Shown here: positions 46,720 to 60,979 of the stretch, piece by piece | Layout: each line of letters opens with the position of its first letter | Position numbering within the stretch: the first letter of the stretch is position 1 | Origin: Marinobacterium iners DSM 11526 | GTDB taxonomy: Bacteria > Pseudomonadota > Gammaproteobacteria > Pseudomonadales > Balneatricaceae | Assembly (NCBI RefSeq): GCF_900107855.1 | Contig: NZ_FNRJ01000009.1 | Location: 91,967-155,966 of the forward strand | Direction of reading: 5' to 3' | DNA length: 64,000 bases | Program-made: the position numbers and the translations under genes | The notes under the pieces: generated by a model | Seen by the model: the letters and a program-made list of their open reading frames with translations, nothing else | The model's database searches: none | What the model was told of the DNA's origin: nothing

Positions 46720-47492
46720 CATTGATTCACCCGCAAGCCATTGTCGACCCATCAGCCCGTCTGGCCAGTGATGTTGAAGTCGGCCCCTGGACATTGATTG
46801 GTCCGGATGTGGAGATTGGTGCCGGCACGCGCATCGCCTCACATGTGGTGATCAAGGGGCCAACCCGTATTGGTGAAGGCAACCGGATTTTCCAGTTCTC
46901 GACTGTGGGTGAGGACTGCCAGGACAAAAAATACCGGGGTGAGCCAACTCGGCTGGAGATTGGTGATCACAACGTGATACGTGAAGGTGTCACGATCCAC
47001 CGAGGTACAATTCAGGATGCGGGTATTACCCGCATCGGCAGCCACAACCTGTTGATGGCCTATGCCCATGTAGCCCATGATTGCATCGTGGGTGATCACG
47101 TGATTCTGGCCAATAACGCGGCATTGGCCGGGCATGTGCACGTGGGTGACCATGCCATTTTGGGCGGCTTCACGGCTGTGCATCAGTTTTGTCATATAGG
47201 TCCGCATGTAATGTGCGGTGCCGGGACGGTAGTGCTTAAGGATATACCGGCCTATGTAATGGCCAGTGGCAACAGTGCGCGTCCCCACGGAATCAACCTT
47301 GAAGGACTGCGCAGGCGTGGTTTCTCAACCGAGGCGCTGGCCATTTTGCGGCGCGCCTACAAGGCAATCTATCGTCAGGGGCTGACTGTTGATCAGGCGC
47401 TTGAGACGCTTGAAGCCATGGCATCTGAAGAACCTTCAGTACGTGCTCTGATCGATTCGCTGCAGACGTCCAGTCGCGGCATTATCCGCTGA
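46716..47492 (+). CDS. lpxA: UDP-N-acetylglucosamine acyltransferase LpxA
   Basis: First lipid A acyltransferase, 258 residues, mainly hexapeptide repeats of a left-handed beta-helix. Catalytic His is H121 in [10 protein letters not shown] (E. coli H125). A C-terminal helical domain begins near MNLEG-like [11 protein letters not shown]. The GTG at 46716 overlaps the fabZ stop (GTGA) and gives a protein of the same length as Pseudomonas LpxA; a TTG two codons later is less likely. Confidence 0.96.
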   Translation: MTLIHPQAIVDPSARLASDVEVGPWTLIGPDVEIGAGTRIASHVVIKGPTRIGEGNRIFQFSTVGEDCQDKKYRGEPTRLEIGDHNVIREGVTIHRGTIQDAGITRIGSHNLLMAYAHVAHDCIVGDHVILANNAALAGHVHVGDHAILGGFTAVHQFCHIGPHVMCGAGTVVLKDIPAYVMASGNSARPHGINLEGLRRRGFSTEALAILRRAYKAIYRQGLTVDQALETLEAMASEEPSVRALIDSLQTSSRGIIR

Positions 47493-47500
47493 GGTTATCG

Positions 47501-48661
47501 ATGCACCCCTTGCGGATCGGCATCGTTGCAGGTGAGGCATCCGGGGATATTCTGGGTGCTGCCTTGATCTCGGCCCTGCATCAGCGTAATCCCGACATCC
47601 AGTTTGAAGGTATCCCCGGCGAATTGATGCAGCAGCAGGGCTGCGCCGAGCTGTTTCCGCTTGAACGCCTTTCGGTGATGGGTCTGGTTGAGGTATTGGG
47701 TCGGCTGCCGGAGCTTTTGCGTGCGCGCAAGCGTCTGATTCGTCATTTTATCGATAACCCGCCCGATCTGTTCATTGGTATCGATGCACCCGATTTCACC
47801 TTTGGTATGGAAAAGTCATTGAAGCAGGCGGGGATTCCAACGGTGCATTATGTCAGCCCGTCAGTCTGGGCCTGGAAGCGTAAGCGGATCTTCAAGATCA
47901 AGCAGAGCACGGACCTGTTGCTGACCCTGTTCCCGTTTGAGGCAGAGGTGTACGCACCCACCGGACAGAATCTGCGCTTTGTCGGCCATCCGTTGGCTGA
48001 TCAAATACCGGCTGACCTGGACCTGGAAAGCGCGCGCCAGCACTATGGACGCGACCGCTCTGATCAGGGGCCACTGATTGCCATTTTGCCCGGCAGTCGC
48101 GGTTCTGAACTGAAATATCTAGCCGAGCCTTTCCTGGAAACGGCACGTTGGCTGGCACAGCAGCGTCCGGAGGTGGAGTTTATTCTGCCGGCGGCCAATC
48201 AGCGCCGCTATGAACAGTTGGCGCAGCAGGTACAGCAATATCCCGAGCTGAATCTGAAACTGGTACTGCAAGGCTCTCGTGAAGTGATGGCGCTGGCCGA
48301 TGCGATTCTGATCGCTTCAGGTACGGCCACGCTTGAAGCCTGTCTGCTGCAGAAGCCAATGGTGGTGGCGTACAAAATGGCTGGCCTGACCTACTCGATC
48401 TATTCGCGCATGATCAAGAGCCGCTGGATCTCGCTGCCCAATGTGCTGGCACAGGAGGAGGTGGTGCCGGAGGTGTTGCAGGACAGGGTGACGCCTGAGG
48501 TGCTTGGACCGCTGCTGCTGCGTGCGCTGGAAGATCAGGCCTATCGTAACCGAGTCGAGCAAACTTTTGCCGCTATTGGTACTGAGCTGCGCTGCAATGC
48601 CAGTGAGCGTGCCGCTGATGCCGTGCTGGAACTTTTGGAGACCCGCCATGCACAACACTGA
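47501..48661 (+). CDS. lpxB: Lipid A disaccharide synthase LpxB
   Basis: GT-B glycosyltransferase of 386 residues that joins UDP-diacyl-glucosamine and lipid X. It contains [13 protein letters not shown] at the N-terminus, PSVWAWK, and the C-terminal ASGTATLE segment. The start is 8 bases after lpxA. It overlaps rnhB by 14 bases. Confidence 0.97.
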   Translation: MHPLRIGIVAGEASGDILGAALISALHQRNPDIQFEGIPGELMQQQGCAELFPLERLSVMGLVEVLGRLPELLRARKRLIRHFIDNPPDLFIGIDAPDFTFGMEKSLKQAGIPTVHYVSPSVWAWKRKRIFKIKQSTDLLLTLFPFEAEVYAPTGQNLRFVGHPLADQIPADLDLESARQHYGRDRSDQGPLIAILPGSRGSELKYLAEPFLETARWLAQQRPEVEFILPAANQRRYEQLAQQVQQYPELNLKLVLQGSREVMALADAILIASGTATLEACLLQKPMVVAYKMAGLTYSIYSRMIKSRWISLPNVLAQEEVVPEVLQDRVTPEVLGPLLLRALEDQAYRNRVEQTFAAIGTELRCNASERAADAVLELLETRHAQH

Positions 48662-49256
48662 GATTATATTTCGCCCCAGCGGTTTGATCACGGGTGTGGA
48701 TGAGGTCGGTCGCGGCCCGCTGGTGGGGGATGTGGTGGCGGCGGCCGTAATCCTGGATCCGGAACGTCCCATTGAAGGGCTGGCCGACTCCAAGAAACTC
48801 AGCGAAAAACGTCGGGAGCATCTGTACGAATTGATCCGCGAGCGTGCCCTGGCCTGGTGTGTTGCCAAAGCCAGCCCAGCTGAAATCGATGAATTGAATA
48901 TTCTGCATGCCACCCTGTTGGCGATGCAACGCGCCGTGGCCGGACTCCAGGTCGCTCCCGATTATGCATTGATTGACGGTAACCGCTGCCCGGTGCTGTC
49001 TTGCCCGGCGGAGCCTGTTGTAAAGGGTGATGCCCGTGTGGCCGAAATCAGCGCAGCCTCGATTCTGGCGAAGGTTGAACGGGATCGTCAGATGCAACAG
49101 CTGCATCTGCAATTCCCTGAATACGGCTTTGCACGACACAAGGGGTACCCGACGCCCGAACACCTTGAAGCGCTGTCCCGGCTGGGGGCGCTGCCTGAGC
49201 ATCGACGCAGTTTTCGCCCGGTGCGAGAACAACTGAACCGAGAGCCCCATGTCTGA
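48648..49256 (+). CDS. rnhB: Ribonuclease HII
   Basis: 202-residue RNase HII that cuts RNA in RNA/DNA hybrids, including single ribonucleotides in DNA. D18 and E19 are in [10 protein letters not shown], a third acid in LIDGNRC, and RHKGYPT is near the C-terminus. ATG at 48648 overlaps lpxB. It overlaps dnaE by 8 bases, keeping the classical lpxB-rnhB-dnaE order. Confidence 0.96.
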   Translation: MHNTEIIFRPSGLITGVDEVGRGPLVGDVVAAAVILDPERPIEGLADSKKLSEKRREHLYELIRERALAWCVAKASPAEIDELNILHATLLAMQRAVAGLQVAPDYALIDGNRCPVLSCPAEPVVKGDARVAEISAASILAKVERDRQMQQLHLQFPEYGFARHKGYPTPEHLEALSRLGALPEHRRSFRPVREQLNREPHV

Positions 49257-52200
49257 TCCACGCTTTGTCCATCTTCGGGTACATACCGAATATTCACTGT
49301 TCGACGGTCTGGTCAGAATCAAACCGTTAGTGGCCGCCGCAGCGGCGCAGAAAATGCCGGCCGTTGCTGTCACTGATCAGACCAACCTGTTTGCCTTAAT
49401 CAAATTCTACAAGGCGGCACTGGGCGCTGGCGTCAAACCGATCTGCGGTGTTGATCTATGGGTACAAAACCCGATTGAGCCCGAGGGTGAGCCCTTTCGG
49501 CTGACCCTGCTGGTACGTACAGGCAAGGGTTATCGCAACTTGATGGAGCTGGTATCCCGCGCCTATGCCGAAGGGCAGAATATTGACCCTGAGCGTGCGC
49601 TGGTCAAGGTGGAGTGGATACGGGAAAAGGCTGAAGGTCTGATCGCCCTGTCCGGTGCGCGTCAGGGCGAGATAGGCCGGGCGCTGCTATCCGAAAGCGG
49701 CAATGCCGAAGCAATCCTCGACAGCTGGCGTAAGGTCTTTCCGGACAGCTTTTACCTTGAAGTTCAGCGTACCGGACGCTCAGGTGATGAGGCGCTGGTG
49801 CATGCCAGTGTTGAACTGGCTGCAAGAACGGGCTGCCCACTGGTGGCCACCAATGAAGTGATGTTCCTCAAGCAGGATGACTTTGAGGCGCATGAGGCTC
49901 GGGTGTGTATCAACCTGGGCCGCACTTTGGATGATCCGCAACGACCGCACAATTACTCCGATCAACAATACTTCCGTTCCGCTGATGAGATGGCCGAGTT
50001 GTTCAGTGACATTCCCAGTGCACTGGAAAACACGGTCGAGATCGCTCGGCGCTGCAACATCGAGCTGGAACTGGGAACGTACTACCTGCCGCGCTACCCC
50101 GTGCCGGAAGGGATGTTGATGGATGACTACTTCCGTCAGGTGTCTTGGGAAGGTTTGGAGGAACGACTGGCATTTCTGCTCGACAAGGATGCGCCGGACT
50201 ATCAGGAGCGGCGCAGGCCCTACGAAGAGCGGTTGGAGTTTGAGCTGGATATCATCATTCAGATGGGTTTTCCCGGCTACTTCCTCATAGTGATGGACTT
50301 CATCAAGTGGGCCAAGGAAAACGGCATTCCGGTAGGGCCGGGGCGCGGCTCTGGTGCCGGTTCTCTGGTGGCCTATGTGCAGAAGATTACCGATCTGGAC
50401 CCGCTGGAATATGACCTGCTGTTCGAACGCTTCCTGAACCCGGAACGTGTGTCCATGCCTGACTTCGATATCGATTTCTGCATGGATAACCGTGACAAGG
50501 TGATTGACTACGTGGCGCGCACTTATGGTCGCGACGCGGTATCGCAGATCATCACCTATGGCACCATGGCCGCCAAGGCGGTGGTACGTGACGTCGCACG
50601 AGTACAGGGCAAACCCTTCGGTCTGGCTGACCGCCTCTCCAAGCTGATCCCGTTTGAAGTGGGGATGACTCTGAACAAGGCCTGGGAGCAGGAGGAAACT
50701 CTGCGCGACTTCGTGAATGGCAGCGAAGAAGCGCAGGAAATCATGGAGATGGCCTACAAGCTGGAAGGCGTCACCCGCAACGTCGGCAAACATGCCGGCG
50801 GTGTCGTGATTGCGCCCACCAAACTGACCGACTTCTCCGCCACCTACTGTGACGAATACGGTCAGGGTTTGGTGACCCAGTTTGACAAGAACGATGTGGA
50901 AGAAGCGGGTCTGGTGAAGTTCGACTTTCTGGGCCTGCGTACACTGACCATCATCGACTGGGCGTTAGACACCATCAATCGCAAGCGCAGGAAAACCGGT
51001 GAAGCCGCGCTTGAGATCGAAACCATCGATCTGGAAGATCCTGATACGTTTAAGCTGCTGCAGAGTGCCCAGACCACTGCGGTGTTCCAGCTGGAATCCA
51101 GCGGCATGAAGGATCTGATTCGCCGTCTTTTGCCAAACCGGTTTGAGGATATCATCGCGTTGGTGGCCCTGTTCCGTCCGGGGCCGCTGCAATCAGGGAT
51201 GGTGGACGACTTCATCAACCGAAAGCACGGCCGTGCTCCACTGGCCTGGCCGCACCCTGATTACCAACTCGACAGCTTGCAGCCTGTACTGGAGCCTACC
51301 TACGGCATCATCCTGTATCAGGAACAGGTGATGCAGATCGCCCAGGTGATGGCGGGTTACACCCTTGGCGGCGCCGACATGCTGCGACGTGCCATGGGCA
51401 AGAAAAAGCCCGAAGAGATGGCCAAGCAGCGCAGCATCTTCCTGGAAGGGTGTGCCAATCAGGGAATCGACAAGGACCTGGCGGGCAATATCTTCGATCT
51501 GGTGGAAAAATTCGCCGGTTACGGCTTCAACAAGTCCCACTCGGCTGCCTATGCGCTGGTGTCCTACCAGACTGCCTGGCTGAAGCAGCACTACCCTGCT
51601 GCCTTCATGGCCGCCGTGCTCTCGTCCGATATGCAGAACACCGACAAGGTGGTGATCTTCATCGAAGAGTGTCGTCAGATGAAACTGACGGTACGTCTGC
51701 CGGACGTGAATGACAGTGAATACATGTTCACCGTCAACGACGCCGATGAAGTGGTGTATGGCCTCGGGGCCGTTAAGGGGGTGGGTGAAGGCCCGGTGGA
51801 AGCCATCGTACGTGCCCGTCAGGAAGGGGGGGCCTTCCGTGACCTGTTTGACTTCTGTGAGCGGGTGGGGGCAGGCAAACTCAACAAGCGAGTGCTGGAG
51901 GCGCTGGTGAGGTGCGGCGCACTGGACAGTGTGGGCCCTTCGCGTGCAGTTCTTTGGGATGCGATTCCGGCCGCATTGAAGGCGGCCGATCAGAGTGCGC
52001 GCAACGAAGATGCCGGCATGATGGACCTGTTCGGCGCGGTGGAGGCTGAAGCGCCCTCGGACCCCTATGCCGAGTTTCACAAGGCGCGTGACTGGACCGA
52101 CAAGGAGCGCCTGCAGGGCGAAAAGGATACGCTGGGGCTCTACGTTACTGGTCATCCGATCGATGAGTATGAAGCGGAGCTGAAACATCTGGTCAGTCGT

Positions 52201-52746
52201 AAGCTGGTGGAGATTCAGCCAGATCGTGGTCGCAGCCAGAAGATGGCCGGTCTTGTCGTCGACATGCGGCTGAAAAAGACCAAAAAGGGCGATAACCTCT
52301 GTTTCCTGACCCTGGACGATCGCAGTGCGCGGCTTGAAGTCACTCTGTTTGGTGATACCTATGAAGAAGCTCGCACCGTCATCAACAAGGACGCGGTTCT
52401 GGTAGTAGAAGGCGAAGTGGTACAGGATGACTACAATGGTGGGCTCAAGGTACGCTGTAATCGAGTGCAAAGCATGGCTCAGATACGTGCGGCACAGGCG
52501 CGCTGTGTTGAAGTGCAGTGCGATACCCGCCAGCTTGGGCCGCGCCAGTTACGACAGCTGGCTGATACTCTGGCGAAGGGGCGTAGCCCGCTAATCAGCC
52601 TGTCCGTGGCGCTGAGGTACCGTCGTGAAGACGCTGAGGCACGGGTCTGGCTGGGCAGTGAGTGGTCCGTCTCGCCGACTGATGAGCTGCTGTTGCAGTT
52701 GAAGGAACAGTTCGGCAACAAGGCTGTGCGCCTGTGTTATGACTGA
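49249..52746 (+). CDS. dnaE: DNA polymerase III alpha subunit
   Basis: Replicative polymerase of 1165 residues (E. coli 1160). The PHP domain starts [13 protein letters not shown], the palm carries D405 and D407 in PDFDIDF, and the C-terminal part has the helix-hairpin-helix and OB fold (about 980-1075). All parts are in frame. It is encoded in the same window as a candidate psi subunit (8391-9221) though far apart. Confidence 0.98.
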   Translation: MSDPRFVHLRVHTEYSLFDGLVRIKPLVAAAAAQKMPAVAVTDQTNLFALIKFYKAALGAGVKPICGVDLWVQNPIEPEGEPFRLTLLVRTGKGYRNLMELVSRAYAEGQNIDPERALVKVEWIREKAEGLIALSGARQGEIGRALLSESGNAEAILDSWRKVFPDSFYLEVQRTGRSGDEALVHASVELAARTGCPLVATNEVMFLKQDDFEAHEARVCINLGRTLDDPQRPHNYSDQQYFRSADEMAELFSDIPSALENTVEIARRCNIELELGTYYLPRYPVPEGMLMDDYFRQVSWEGLEERLAFLLDKDAPDYQERRRPYEERLEFELDIIIQMGFPGYFLIVMDFIKWAKENGIPVGPGRGSGAGSLVAYVQKITDLDPLEYDLLFERFLNPERVSMPDFDIDFCMDNRDKVIDYVARTYGRDAVSQIITYGTMAAKAVVRDVARVQGKPFGLADRLSKLIPFEVGMTLNKAWEQEETLRDFVNGSEEAQEIMEMAYKLEGVTRNVGKHAGGVVIAPTKLTDFSATYCDEYGQGLVTQFDKNDVEEAGLVKFDFLGLRTLTIIDWALDTINRKRRKTGEAALEIETIDLEDPDTFKLLQSAQTTAVFQLESSGMKDLIRRLLPNRFEDIIALVALFRPGPLQSGMVDDFINRKHGRAPLAWPHPDYQLDSLQPVLEPTYGIILYQEQVMQIAQVMAGYTLGGADMLRRAMGKKKPEEMAKQRSIFLEGCANQGIDKDLAGNIFDLVEKFAGYGFNKSHSAAYALVSYQTAWLKQHYPAAFMAAVLSSDMQNTDKVVIFIEECRQMKLTVRLPDVNDSEYMFTVNDADEVVYGLGAVKGVGEGPVEAIVRARQEGGAFRDLFDFCERVGAGKLNKRVLEALVRCGALDSVGPSRAVLWDAIPAALKAADQSARNEDAGMMDLFGAVEAEAPSDPYAEFHKARDWTDKERLQGEKDTLGLYVTGHPIDEYEAELKHLVSRKLVEIQPDRGRSQKMAGLVVDMRLKKTKKGDNLCFLTLDDRSARLEVTLFGDTYEEARTVINKDAVLVVEGEVVQDDYNGGLKVRCNRVQSMAQIRAAQARCVEVQCDTRQLGPRQLRQLADTLAKGRSPLISLSVALRYRREDAEARVWLGSEWSVSPTDELLLQLKEQFGNKAVRLCYD

Positions 52747-52835
52747 TGGGGTGGTGATCCACCCGCGCAACCGTTAAAATCGTGCAATTATTCAGTGCCC
52801 CCGGGCCCCATGTTACAGAACAGAAGCAGACCCGC

Positions 52836-53795
52836 ATGAACCCCAATTATCTGGATTTCGAACAGCCGATCGCAGAACTTGAAGCCAAGATCAGTGAATT
52901 GCGTCACGTCAACGAAGGTACTGACGGTCTGAATCTGGGTGATGAGCTGGAAAAACTGCAGGACAAGAGCCGCAGTCTGACCGAATCGATCTTCAAGGAT
53001 CTCTCGGCCTGGCAGATCTCCCAGCTGGCGCGCCACCCGCAGCGCCCCTATACGCTGGACTACGTCCAACATGTCTTCGACGACTTTGACGAAATCCATG
53101 GCGATCGTCACTTTGCCGATGATCAGGCGATTGTCGGTGGTTTGGCCCGTCTTGATGGTCGCCCGGTGATGGTGATTGGTCATCAGAAAGGCCGCGAAGT
53201 GAAGGAAAAGGTACGCCGCAACTTCGGCATGCCGCGTCCCGAAGGTTACCGCAAGGCGTTGCGCATGATGGAGATGGCAGAGCGCTTCAAACTGCCGGTA
53301 CTGACCTTCATCGACACACCGGGCGCCTACCCGGGGATCGACGCCGAAGAACGTGGTCAGTCGGAAGCGATCGCATTCAACCTGGCGAAGATGTCACAGT
53401 TGAACACCCCGATCATCTCCACCGTAATCGGTGAGGGGGGGTCTGGCGGTGCACTGGCAATCGGTGTCTGTGACGAACTGCTGATGCTGCAATACGGTAC
53501 CTACTCCGTGATTTCACCGGAGGGCTGCGCGTCCATCCTTTGGAAAAGTGCAGAGCGTGCCTCTGATGCCGCCAAGGCGATGGGCATCACCTCCGGGCGC
53601 CTGCACGAGCTGGGTCTGGTGGATCAAGTCATCAGCGAGCCACTGGGAGGTGCGCATCGCAACCCCGAGTTGATGGCGGCAAATTTGAAAAAACACCTGC
53701 TGGAAACTCTGGATCGTCTGGCGGACCTGCCCGCTGAAGAACTGCTGGAGCGCCGCTATCAGCGTCTGATGTCCTACGGTGTGTTCGAAGACTGA
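52836..53795 (+). CDS. accA: Acetyl-CoA carboxylase carboxyltransferase alpha subunit
   Basis: 319 residues, the same as E. coli. It forms the carboxyltransferase with AccD and makes malonyl-CoA, feeding FabY and FabZ chemistry encoded in the window. It contains [12 protein letters not shown], the crotonase-fold segment [11 protein letters not shown] and [15 protein letters not shown] at 52836 gives [16 protein letters not shown]; the frame to 52782 has no conserved sequence. Confidence 0.97.
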   Translation: MNPNYLDFEQPIAELEAKISELRHVNEGTDGLNLGDELEKLQDKSRSLTESIFKDLSAWQISQLARHPQRPYTLDYVQHVFDDFDEIHGDRHFADDQAIVGGLARLDGRPVMVIGHQKGREVKEKVRRNFGMPRPEGYRKALRMMEMAERFKLPVLTFIDTPGAYPGIDAEERGQSEAIAFNLAKMSQLNTPIISTVIGEGGSGGALAIGVCDELLMLQYGTYSVISPEGCASILWKSAERASDAAKAMGITSGRLHELGLVDQVISEPLGGAHRNPELMAANLKKHLLETLDRLADLPAEELLERRYQRLMSYGVFED

Positions 53796-55098
53796 TAGCA
53801 CCGAGTCGGGCGTTGTGCCTGACCTGCTTGTTGGGCTCAGGCAGCAGCTTGATACCTGCCCAAAAGTCCGCCGTTGGGTGGTTGCACTTAGCGGTGGGCT
53901 GGACTCCTCCCTGTTACTGTTTCTGTTGCAACGGCTTGAACCGTCGCAGCCGGTTATTGCCCTGCATATCGATCATCAGTTGCAGAGCGATTCCGCCCTT
54001 TGGGCCGAACACTGCCACCAGTTGTGCAGTCGGCTGAATATCCCGTTTAATCTGATCCGCGTGACACCGGGCTCCGCTTCGGAAGCATCCGCCCGCACGG
54101 CGCGTTATCATGCCTTCGAGTCCTTTCTGCAGCCCGGCGATTGCCTGCTGCTGGCGCAGCATGCGGATGATCAGGCAGAAACCCTGCTGTTGCGGTTGTT
54201 ACGTGGTGCTGGGGTGACGGGTCTTGCGGCCATGCCATGCTCACGCCCTTTGGGGCAGGGCGTGCTGCTGCGGCCCCTGTTGCAGCAGTCGCGTGCCCGC
54301 TTGGAGCAGGGGGCGCTTGAGCTCGGGCTTGAGCCGATTGAAGACCCCAGCAATGCCAGTTCACGTTATGATCGCAACTTCCTGCGGCTCAAGGTACTGC
54401 CGACTCTCAAGCAACGCTGGCCGGCTTTGCTCTCGCGCTGCTGTGAAACCGCTGCAGTGATGCGTGAGGCCAGTGAGTTGCTAACCGAGCGCGCGCAGGA
54501 AGATATTTCCCGGTGTGAAGAGCGGGGCGGCCTCGGTCTTGCACGCTTGAATCTCCTGAGTCAGGCACGGCAGCGCAATCTGCTGCATGTTTGGGTCAGT
54601 GAGCAGAGCGGGCACCGGTTGGGTCGGACACAGTTACTGCAGCTGGAGAAGGACTTCCTGCATGCTCGATCGGATGCCCAGCCCGTTTTTCGTCTGGATG
54701 GTCACCAGCTGAGGCGTTATCAGGAAGTGCTTTATCTGTTGCCTGATCCGCTGCCGGTGGTAGACGAGGGTGAGCGCGACCTGGTGGTGGGGGAATCAAT
54801 TGAATTGCCGCTGGGGTGTTTGCAGTGGCAACCGGCCCAACGGGGCCTGCCTGTCGGTCAGCAACTGACACTGCAGTTCCGCCGGGGCGGGGAACGTCTG
54901 CGCCCGCTGGGGCGTGGCGGTTCGGTCAGCCTGAAACAGTTGCTGCAGGAGGCGGGACAGCCACCTTGGCTGCGCTACTGTCAGCCGTTGCTGATGAGTG
55001 AGGGTGAAATTATTGCGGTTCCGGGTATCACTCTGTGTGAGGCGGTAACCAGTGAGGGTGGTCTCTTGCCGATCTGGAGCGGTTTTGGTTTGTCCTGA
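53779..55098 (+). CDS. tilS: tRNA(Ile)-lysidine synthase
   Basis: Adds lysine to C34 of tRNA-Ile(CAU), changing codon recognition from AUG to AUA; 439 residues from the GTG at 53779. The PP-loop motif SGGLDSS is near residue 38. The C-terminal TilS domains (about 220-439) are complete, with [14 protein letters not shown]. Start is uncertain: GTG at 53779 overlaps accA by 17 bases, while another GTG at 53815 would avoid overlap. Confidence 0.93.
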   Translation: MCSKTDSTESGVVPDLLVGLRQQLDTCPKVRRWVVALSGGLDSSLLLFLLQRLEPSQPVIALHIDHQLQSDSALWAEHCHQLCSRLNIPFNLIRVTPGSASEASARTARYHAFESFLQPGDCLLLAQHADDQAETLLLRLLRGAGVTGLAAMPCSRPLGQGVLLRPLLQQSRARLEQGALELGLEPIEDPSNASSRYDRNFLRLKVLPTLKQRWPALLSRCCETAAVMREASELLTERAQEDISRCEERGGLGLARLNLLSQARQRNLLHVWVSEQSGHRLGRTQLLQLEKDFLHARSDAQPVFRLDGHQLRRYQEVLYLLPDPLPVVDEGERDLVVGESIELPLGCLQWQPAQRGLPVGQQLTLQFRRGGERLRPLGRGGSVSLKQLLQEAGQPPWLRYCQPLLMSEGEIIAVPGITLCEAVTSEGGLLPIWSGFGLS

Positions 55099-55160
55099 GG
55101 CGTACCTTTTGCTATCCTGCAGTCCCATCTTGAGTACGTTTTCTCCCCTCAATATCTTGA

Positions 55161-58132
<2,972 letters not shown>

Positions 58133-58152
58133 TAGACTGACGTGTGATCCGA

Positions 58153-58174
58153 GGGGGCTCCGGCCCCCTTTTTT
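58153..58174 (+). terminator. Rho-independent terminator after eno
   Basis: GGGGGC (58153-58158), loop TCCG, GCCCCC (58163-58168), then six T. A typical terminator. ftsB begins only 18 bases later, so its transcription must come from read-through or from a promoter overlapping this region. Confidence 0.85.
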
Positions 58175-58191
58175 GACCCCGGGGAAGAACA

Positions 58192-58488
58192 GTGTATCGC
58201 TGGCTACTGTTGATATTACTGCTGTTACTGGCAGGGCTTCAGTACCGACTCTGGTTCGGCGAGGCCAACCTGCGTCAGGTGTGGCAACTGGAAGAGCAGA
58301 TACTGCAACAGCAGGTCGAAAACCAGCAACTGGCCGAACGCAACCAGCGCCTTGAGGCTGAAGTACAGGACCTCAAGCGTGGCTTGGGCGCCTTGGAAGA
58401 ACGTGCTCGCAGTGAAATGGGCATGGTGCGCAAGGGCGAAACCTTTTTCCAACTGATAGAACCCGAGCCGGAGCAACCAAGGCCGTGA
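58192..58488 (+). CDS. ftsB: Cell division protein FtsB
   Basis: 98-residue bitopic protein of the FtsQBL divisome complex: a membrane segment at about 4-21 (WLLLILLLLLAGLQY), then a periplasmic coiled coil (about 28-72) and a short C-terminal part (MVRKGETFFQLIE). Start is GTG at 58192. It overlaps truD by one base; ispD and ispF, normally found at this junction, are absent. Confidence 0.93.
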   Translation: MYRWLLLILLLLLAGLQYRLWFGEANLRQVWQLEEQILQQQVENQQLAERNQRLEAEVQDLKRGLGALEERARSEMGMVRKGETFFQLIEPEPEQPRP

Positions 58489-59528
58489 TGTTTGATTCCG
58501 CCTGCGAATGGCTGTTGGGCGAGCCACCTTCCACTGCAATCATCCGCAGTTGTCCTGAAGACTTTCAAGTATTTGAGCAGTTGCCTTTTGAGCCTGATGG
58601 CGAAGGAGAACACCTGTTTCTCCATATTCGCAAACGGGGCGAGAATACCGACTGGGTAGCACGTCAGCTGGCCAACTTCTGTCAGATCAGTCCGCGTGAC
58701 GTGGGGTATGCCGGTAAAAAGGATCGCCATGCCGTTACCGAGCAATGGTTCAGTGTACGCCTGCCCATCGGCCGTACCCTGAACTGGTCCCTGTTTGGCG
58801 GCGACAGTATCGACGTGCTGCACAGCTGTCGCCACAGTCGCAAGCTGCGACTGGGGGCTCTGTCGGGCAACCGGTTCGTAATCCGTCTGCGTGACCTGAC
58901 TGAGCCGGAAGCCTTTGTCGAGCGGGTGGAGAAGATCCGCCAGGGTGTCCCCAACTTCTTTGGTGAGCAGCGTTTCGGTAATGCCGGTGGCAACCTCGAC
59001 AAGGGGCTGGCCCTGCTCGAAGGCAGGTTGCGTGAACGCCAGCGCCACAAGAAGGGGCTGTATATCTCTGCCCTGCGTTCCTGGCTGTTCAATCAGGTGA
59101 TCAATGCCCGCCTGCGACAGGAGATCTGGGATCGTATTCTGCCTGGTGACGTACTGATGCTTGATGGCAGTCAAAGTTGCTTTATGGCCGATGATGCGCC
59201 TGACCTGATGGCCCGGCTGCAGCGTGGCGACGTGCATCTGACCGGCCCCATGTGGGGGTGTGGGCAGTTGATGACACGGGATGAGGCAGCTGTTTTTGAG
59301 CAGGCTGCACTTGCTCCGGCACAGGCGATCTGCCAAGGGCTGGAGTCACTCGGCCTCAACCAGGAGCGGCGTGCACTGCGCTTGATACCAAAGGCGCTTG
59401 CGGCACGGGAGGCGTCTGAAGGACAATGGATACTTGAATTTGAACTGCCGTCCGGCGCCTTTGCCACCAGTGTGCTGCGCGAACTCTGCCAGTGGCAGAA
59501 TGCAGCGGCCTCAGCGGAAGTGAACTGA
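58488..59528 (+). CDS. truD: tRNA pseudouridine(13) synthase
   Basis: Pseudouridine synthase for U13 of tRNA-Glu; 346 residues (E. coli 349). The catalytic Asp is in [12 protein letters not shown] (about residue 80), and NFFGEQRFG is typical of TruD. ATG at 58488 was used; a GTG codon 3 bases earlier is possible. It directly follows ftsB with the TGATG overlap and precedes surE by 14 bases. Confidence 0.96.
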   Translation: MFDSACEWLLGEPPSTAIIRSCPEDFQVFEQLPFEPDGEGEHLFLHIRKRGENTDWVARQLANFCQISPRDVGYAGKKDRHAVTEQWFSVRLPIGRTLNWSLFGGDSIDVLHSCRHSRKLRLGALSGNRFVIRLRDLTEPEAFVERVEKIRQGVPNFFGEQRFGNAGGNLDKGLALLEGRLRERQRHKKGLYISALRSWLFNQVINARLRQEIWDRILPGDVLMLDGSQSCFMADDAPDLMARLQRGDVHLTGPMWGCGQLMTRDEAAVFEQAALAPAQAICQGLESLGLNQERRALRLIPKALAAREASEGQWILEFELPSGAFATSVLRELCQWQNAAASAEVN

Positions 59529-59542
59529 GATACATACCGATA

Positions 59543-60298
59543 ATGTTGATTCTGATTTCAAATGATGACGGGGTCTACGCCCCGGGACTGGCGACGCTGG
59601 CCGAGCGACTGAAGCAGGATGCTGAAACCTGTGTCGTTGCCCCTGATCGCAACCGCAGCGGTGCCAGTAACTCTCTTACCCTTGACCGTCCGCTGGAGGC
59701 CCATCAACACCATAGTGGCTATATCGGTATCAATGGCACGCCGACTGACTGCGTTCATCTGGGGGGCTCTGGGCTGTTCACTGAGCAGCGTCGTCCCGAC
59801 ATTGTTGTGTCGGGTATTAATGCCGGTGCCAACCTGGGCGATGATGTGTTGTACTCCGGTACCGTGGCTGCGGCAACAGAGGGACGTCACTGCCGTTTGC
59901 CGCCGATTGCTGTTTCCATGCACAGCTTTCACCCCAAACACTATGAAACTGCGGCAGAAATCGTTGCTTCTCTGGTGCAGCGACTGGACAGTCTGGTGGT
60001 TGCGCCACGTACGGTTCTGAATGTGAATGTACCAGACCTGCCGCTGGACCAGATTCGCGGTATTCATGTAACCAGGCTGGGGCATCGCCACGGTGCCGAG
60101 CCACCGGTGCAGGTAGAAGACCCGCGTGGTCGCATCCGCTATTGGATTGCCGGTGCCGGTGCGGCAGCGGATGCTGAGCCCGGAACCGATTTTTTTGCCG
60201 TTGAAAACGGCTTTGTCTCCGTCACACCGCTGCAGATCGACATGACCCACTATACGGGCATGGACAATCTGGGGGACTGGCTGGAGGGGCTGCTGTGA
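59543..60298 (+). CDS. surE: 5'/3'-nucleotidase SurE
   Basis: Survival protein SurE, a metal-dependent nucleoside monophosphatase of 251 residues. The N-terminal [11 protein letters not shown] contains the metal Asp pair D8-D9; N-S residues in RSGASNSLT and [21 protein letters not shown] complete the site. ATG at 59543 fits this start; the longer frame overlaps truD. It overlaps pcm by 4 bases (GTGA). Confidence 0.97.
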   Translation: MLILISNDDGVYAPGLATLAERLKQDAETCVVAPDRNRSGASNSLTLDRPLEAHQHHSGYIGINGTPTDCVHLGGSGLFTEQRRPDIVVSGINAGANLGDDVLYSGTVAAATEGRHCRLPPIAVSMHSFHPKHYETAAEIVASLVQRLDSLVVAPRTVLNVNVPDLPLDQIRGIHVTRLGHRHGAEPPVQVEDPRGRIRYWIAGAGAAADAEPGTDFFAVENGFVSVTPLQIDMTHYTGMDNLGDWLEGLL

Positions 60299-60960
60299 TC
60301 GACATGGATCTGCAGGGTATAGGCATGACCTCGCGTCGTACCCGAGACCGACTTGCCCAGCGCTTGCGTGATCAGGGTGTGATCAGTGAAGAAGTGCTGA
60401 ATGTGGTTCGAGATACGCCACGCCATATCTTCATAGATGAGGCGCTTTCACATCGGGCCTATGAAGATACGGCCCTTCCCATCGGTTATAACCAGACGAT
60501 TTCACAGCCTTATATCGTAGCCCGCATGACAGAGTTGTTGCTGGAGGGTGAGTCGCTCAATAAGGTACTTGAGGTGGGTACTGGGTCTGGCTACCAGACA
60601 GCCGTACTGGCACAGTTGGTGGATCAGGTGTTCAGCGTTGAGCGCATTCGTCCATTGCAGGAAAAGGCGCGCAAGCGTTTGCAGCGACTGAAGTTACACA
60701 ATGTGATGCTGCGCCATACCGACGGTGGCATGGGCTGGCCTGAAAAGGCACCCTTTGACGGAATTCTGGTGACTGCCGCGCCACGCGAAATACCTCACGA
60801 GTTGCTGGAGCAGCTCGCAGTTGGAGGGCGGTTGGTGATCCCCGTCGGTCATGACGAACAGATCCTGAAGCGGATTACACGTGTGACCGAAGACAAGTAC
60901 GAAACCGAAACGCTGGAAGCCGTGCGCTTTGTGCCACTGCTCAGCGGCACTGTGCGCTGA
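60295..60960 (+). CDS. pcm: Protein-L-isoaspartate O-methyltransferase
   Basis: SAM-dependent repair methyltransferase of 221 residues for isoaspartyl damage in proteins. Motif I is [18 protein letters not shown], and [14 protein letters not shown] is the family's substrate segment. Start is GTG at 60295 overlapping surE. The conserved surE-pcm-nlpD-rpoS order links it to stationary-phase survival, although a DUF368 gene is inserted before nlpD here. Confidence 0.96.
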   Translation: MIDMDLQGIGMTSRRTRDRLAQRLRDQGVISEEVLNVVRDTPRHIFIDEALSHRAYEDTALPIGYNQTISQPYIVARMTELLLEGESLNKVLEVGTGSGYQTAVLAQLVDQVFSVERIRPLQEKARKRLQRLKLHNVMLRHTDGGMGWPEKAPFDGILVTAAPREIPHELLEQLAVGGRLVIPVGHDEQILKRITRVTEDKYETETLEAVRFVPLLSGTVR

Positions 60961-60979
60961 CGGGTTGCAAGGAGGCTCG

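Noticed and set aside
51193..52470. Open frame of 425 codons on the minus strand opposite dnaE
   Set aside because: dnaE is complete in the other strand; the antisense protein has no motif.
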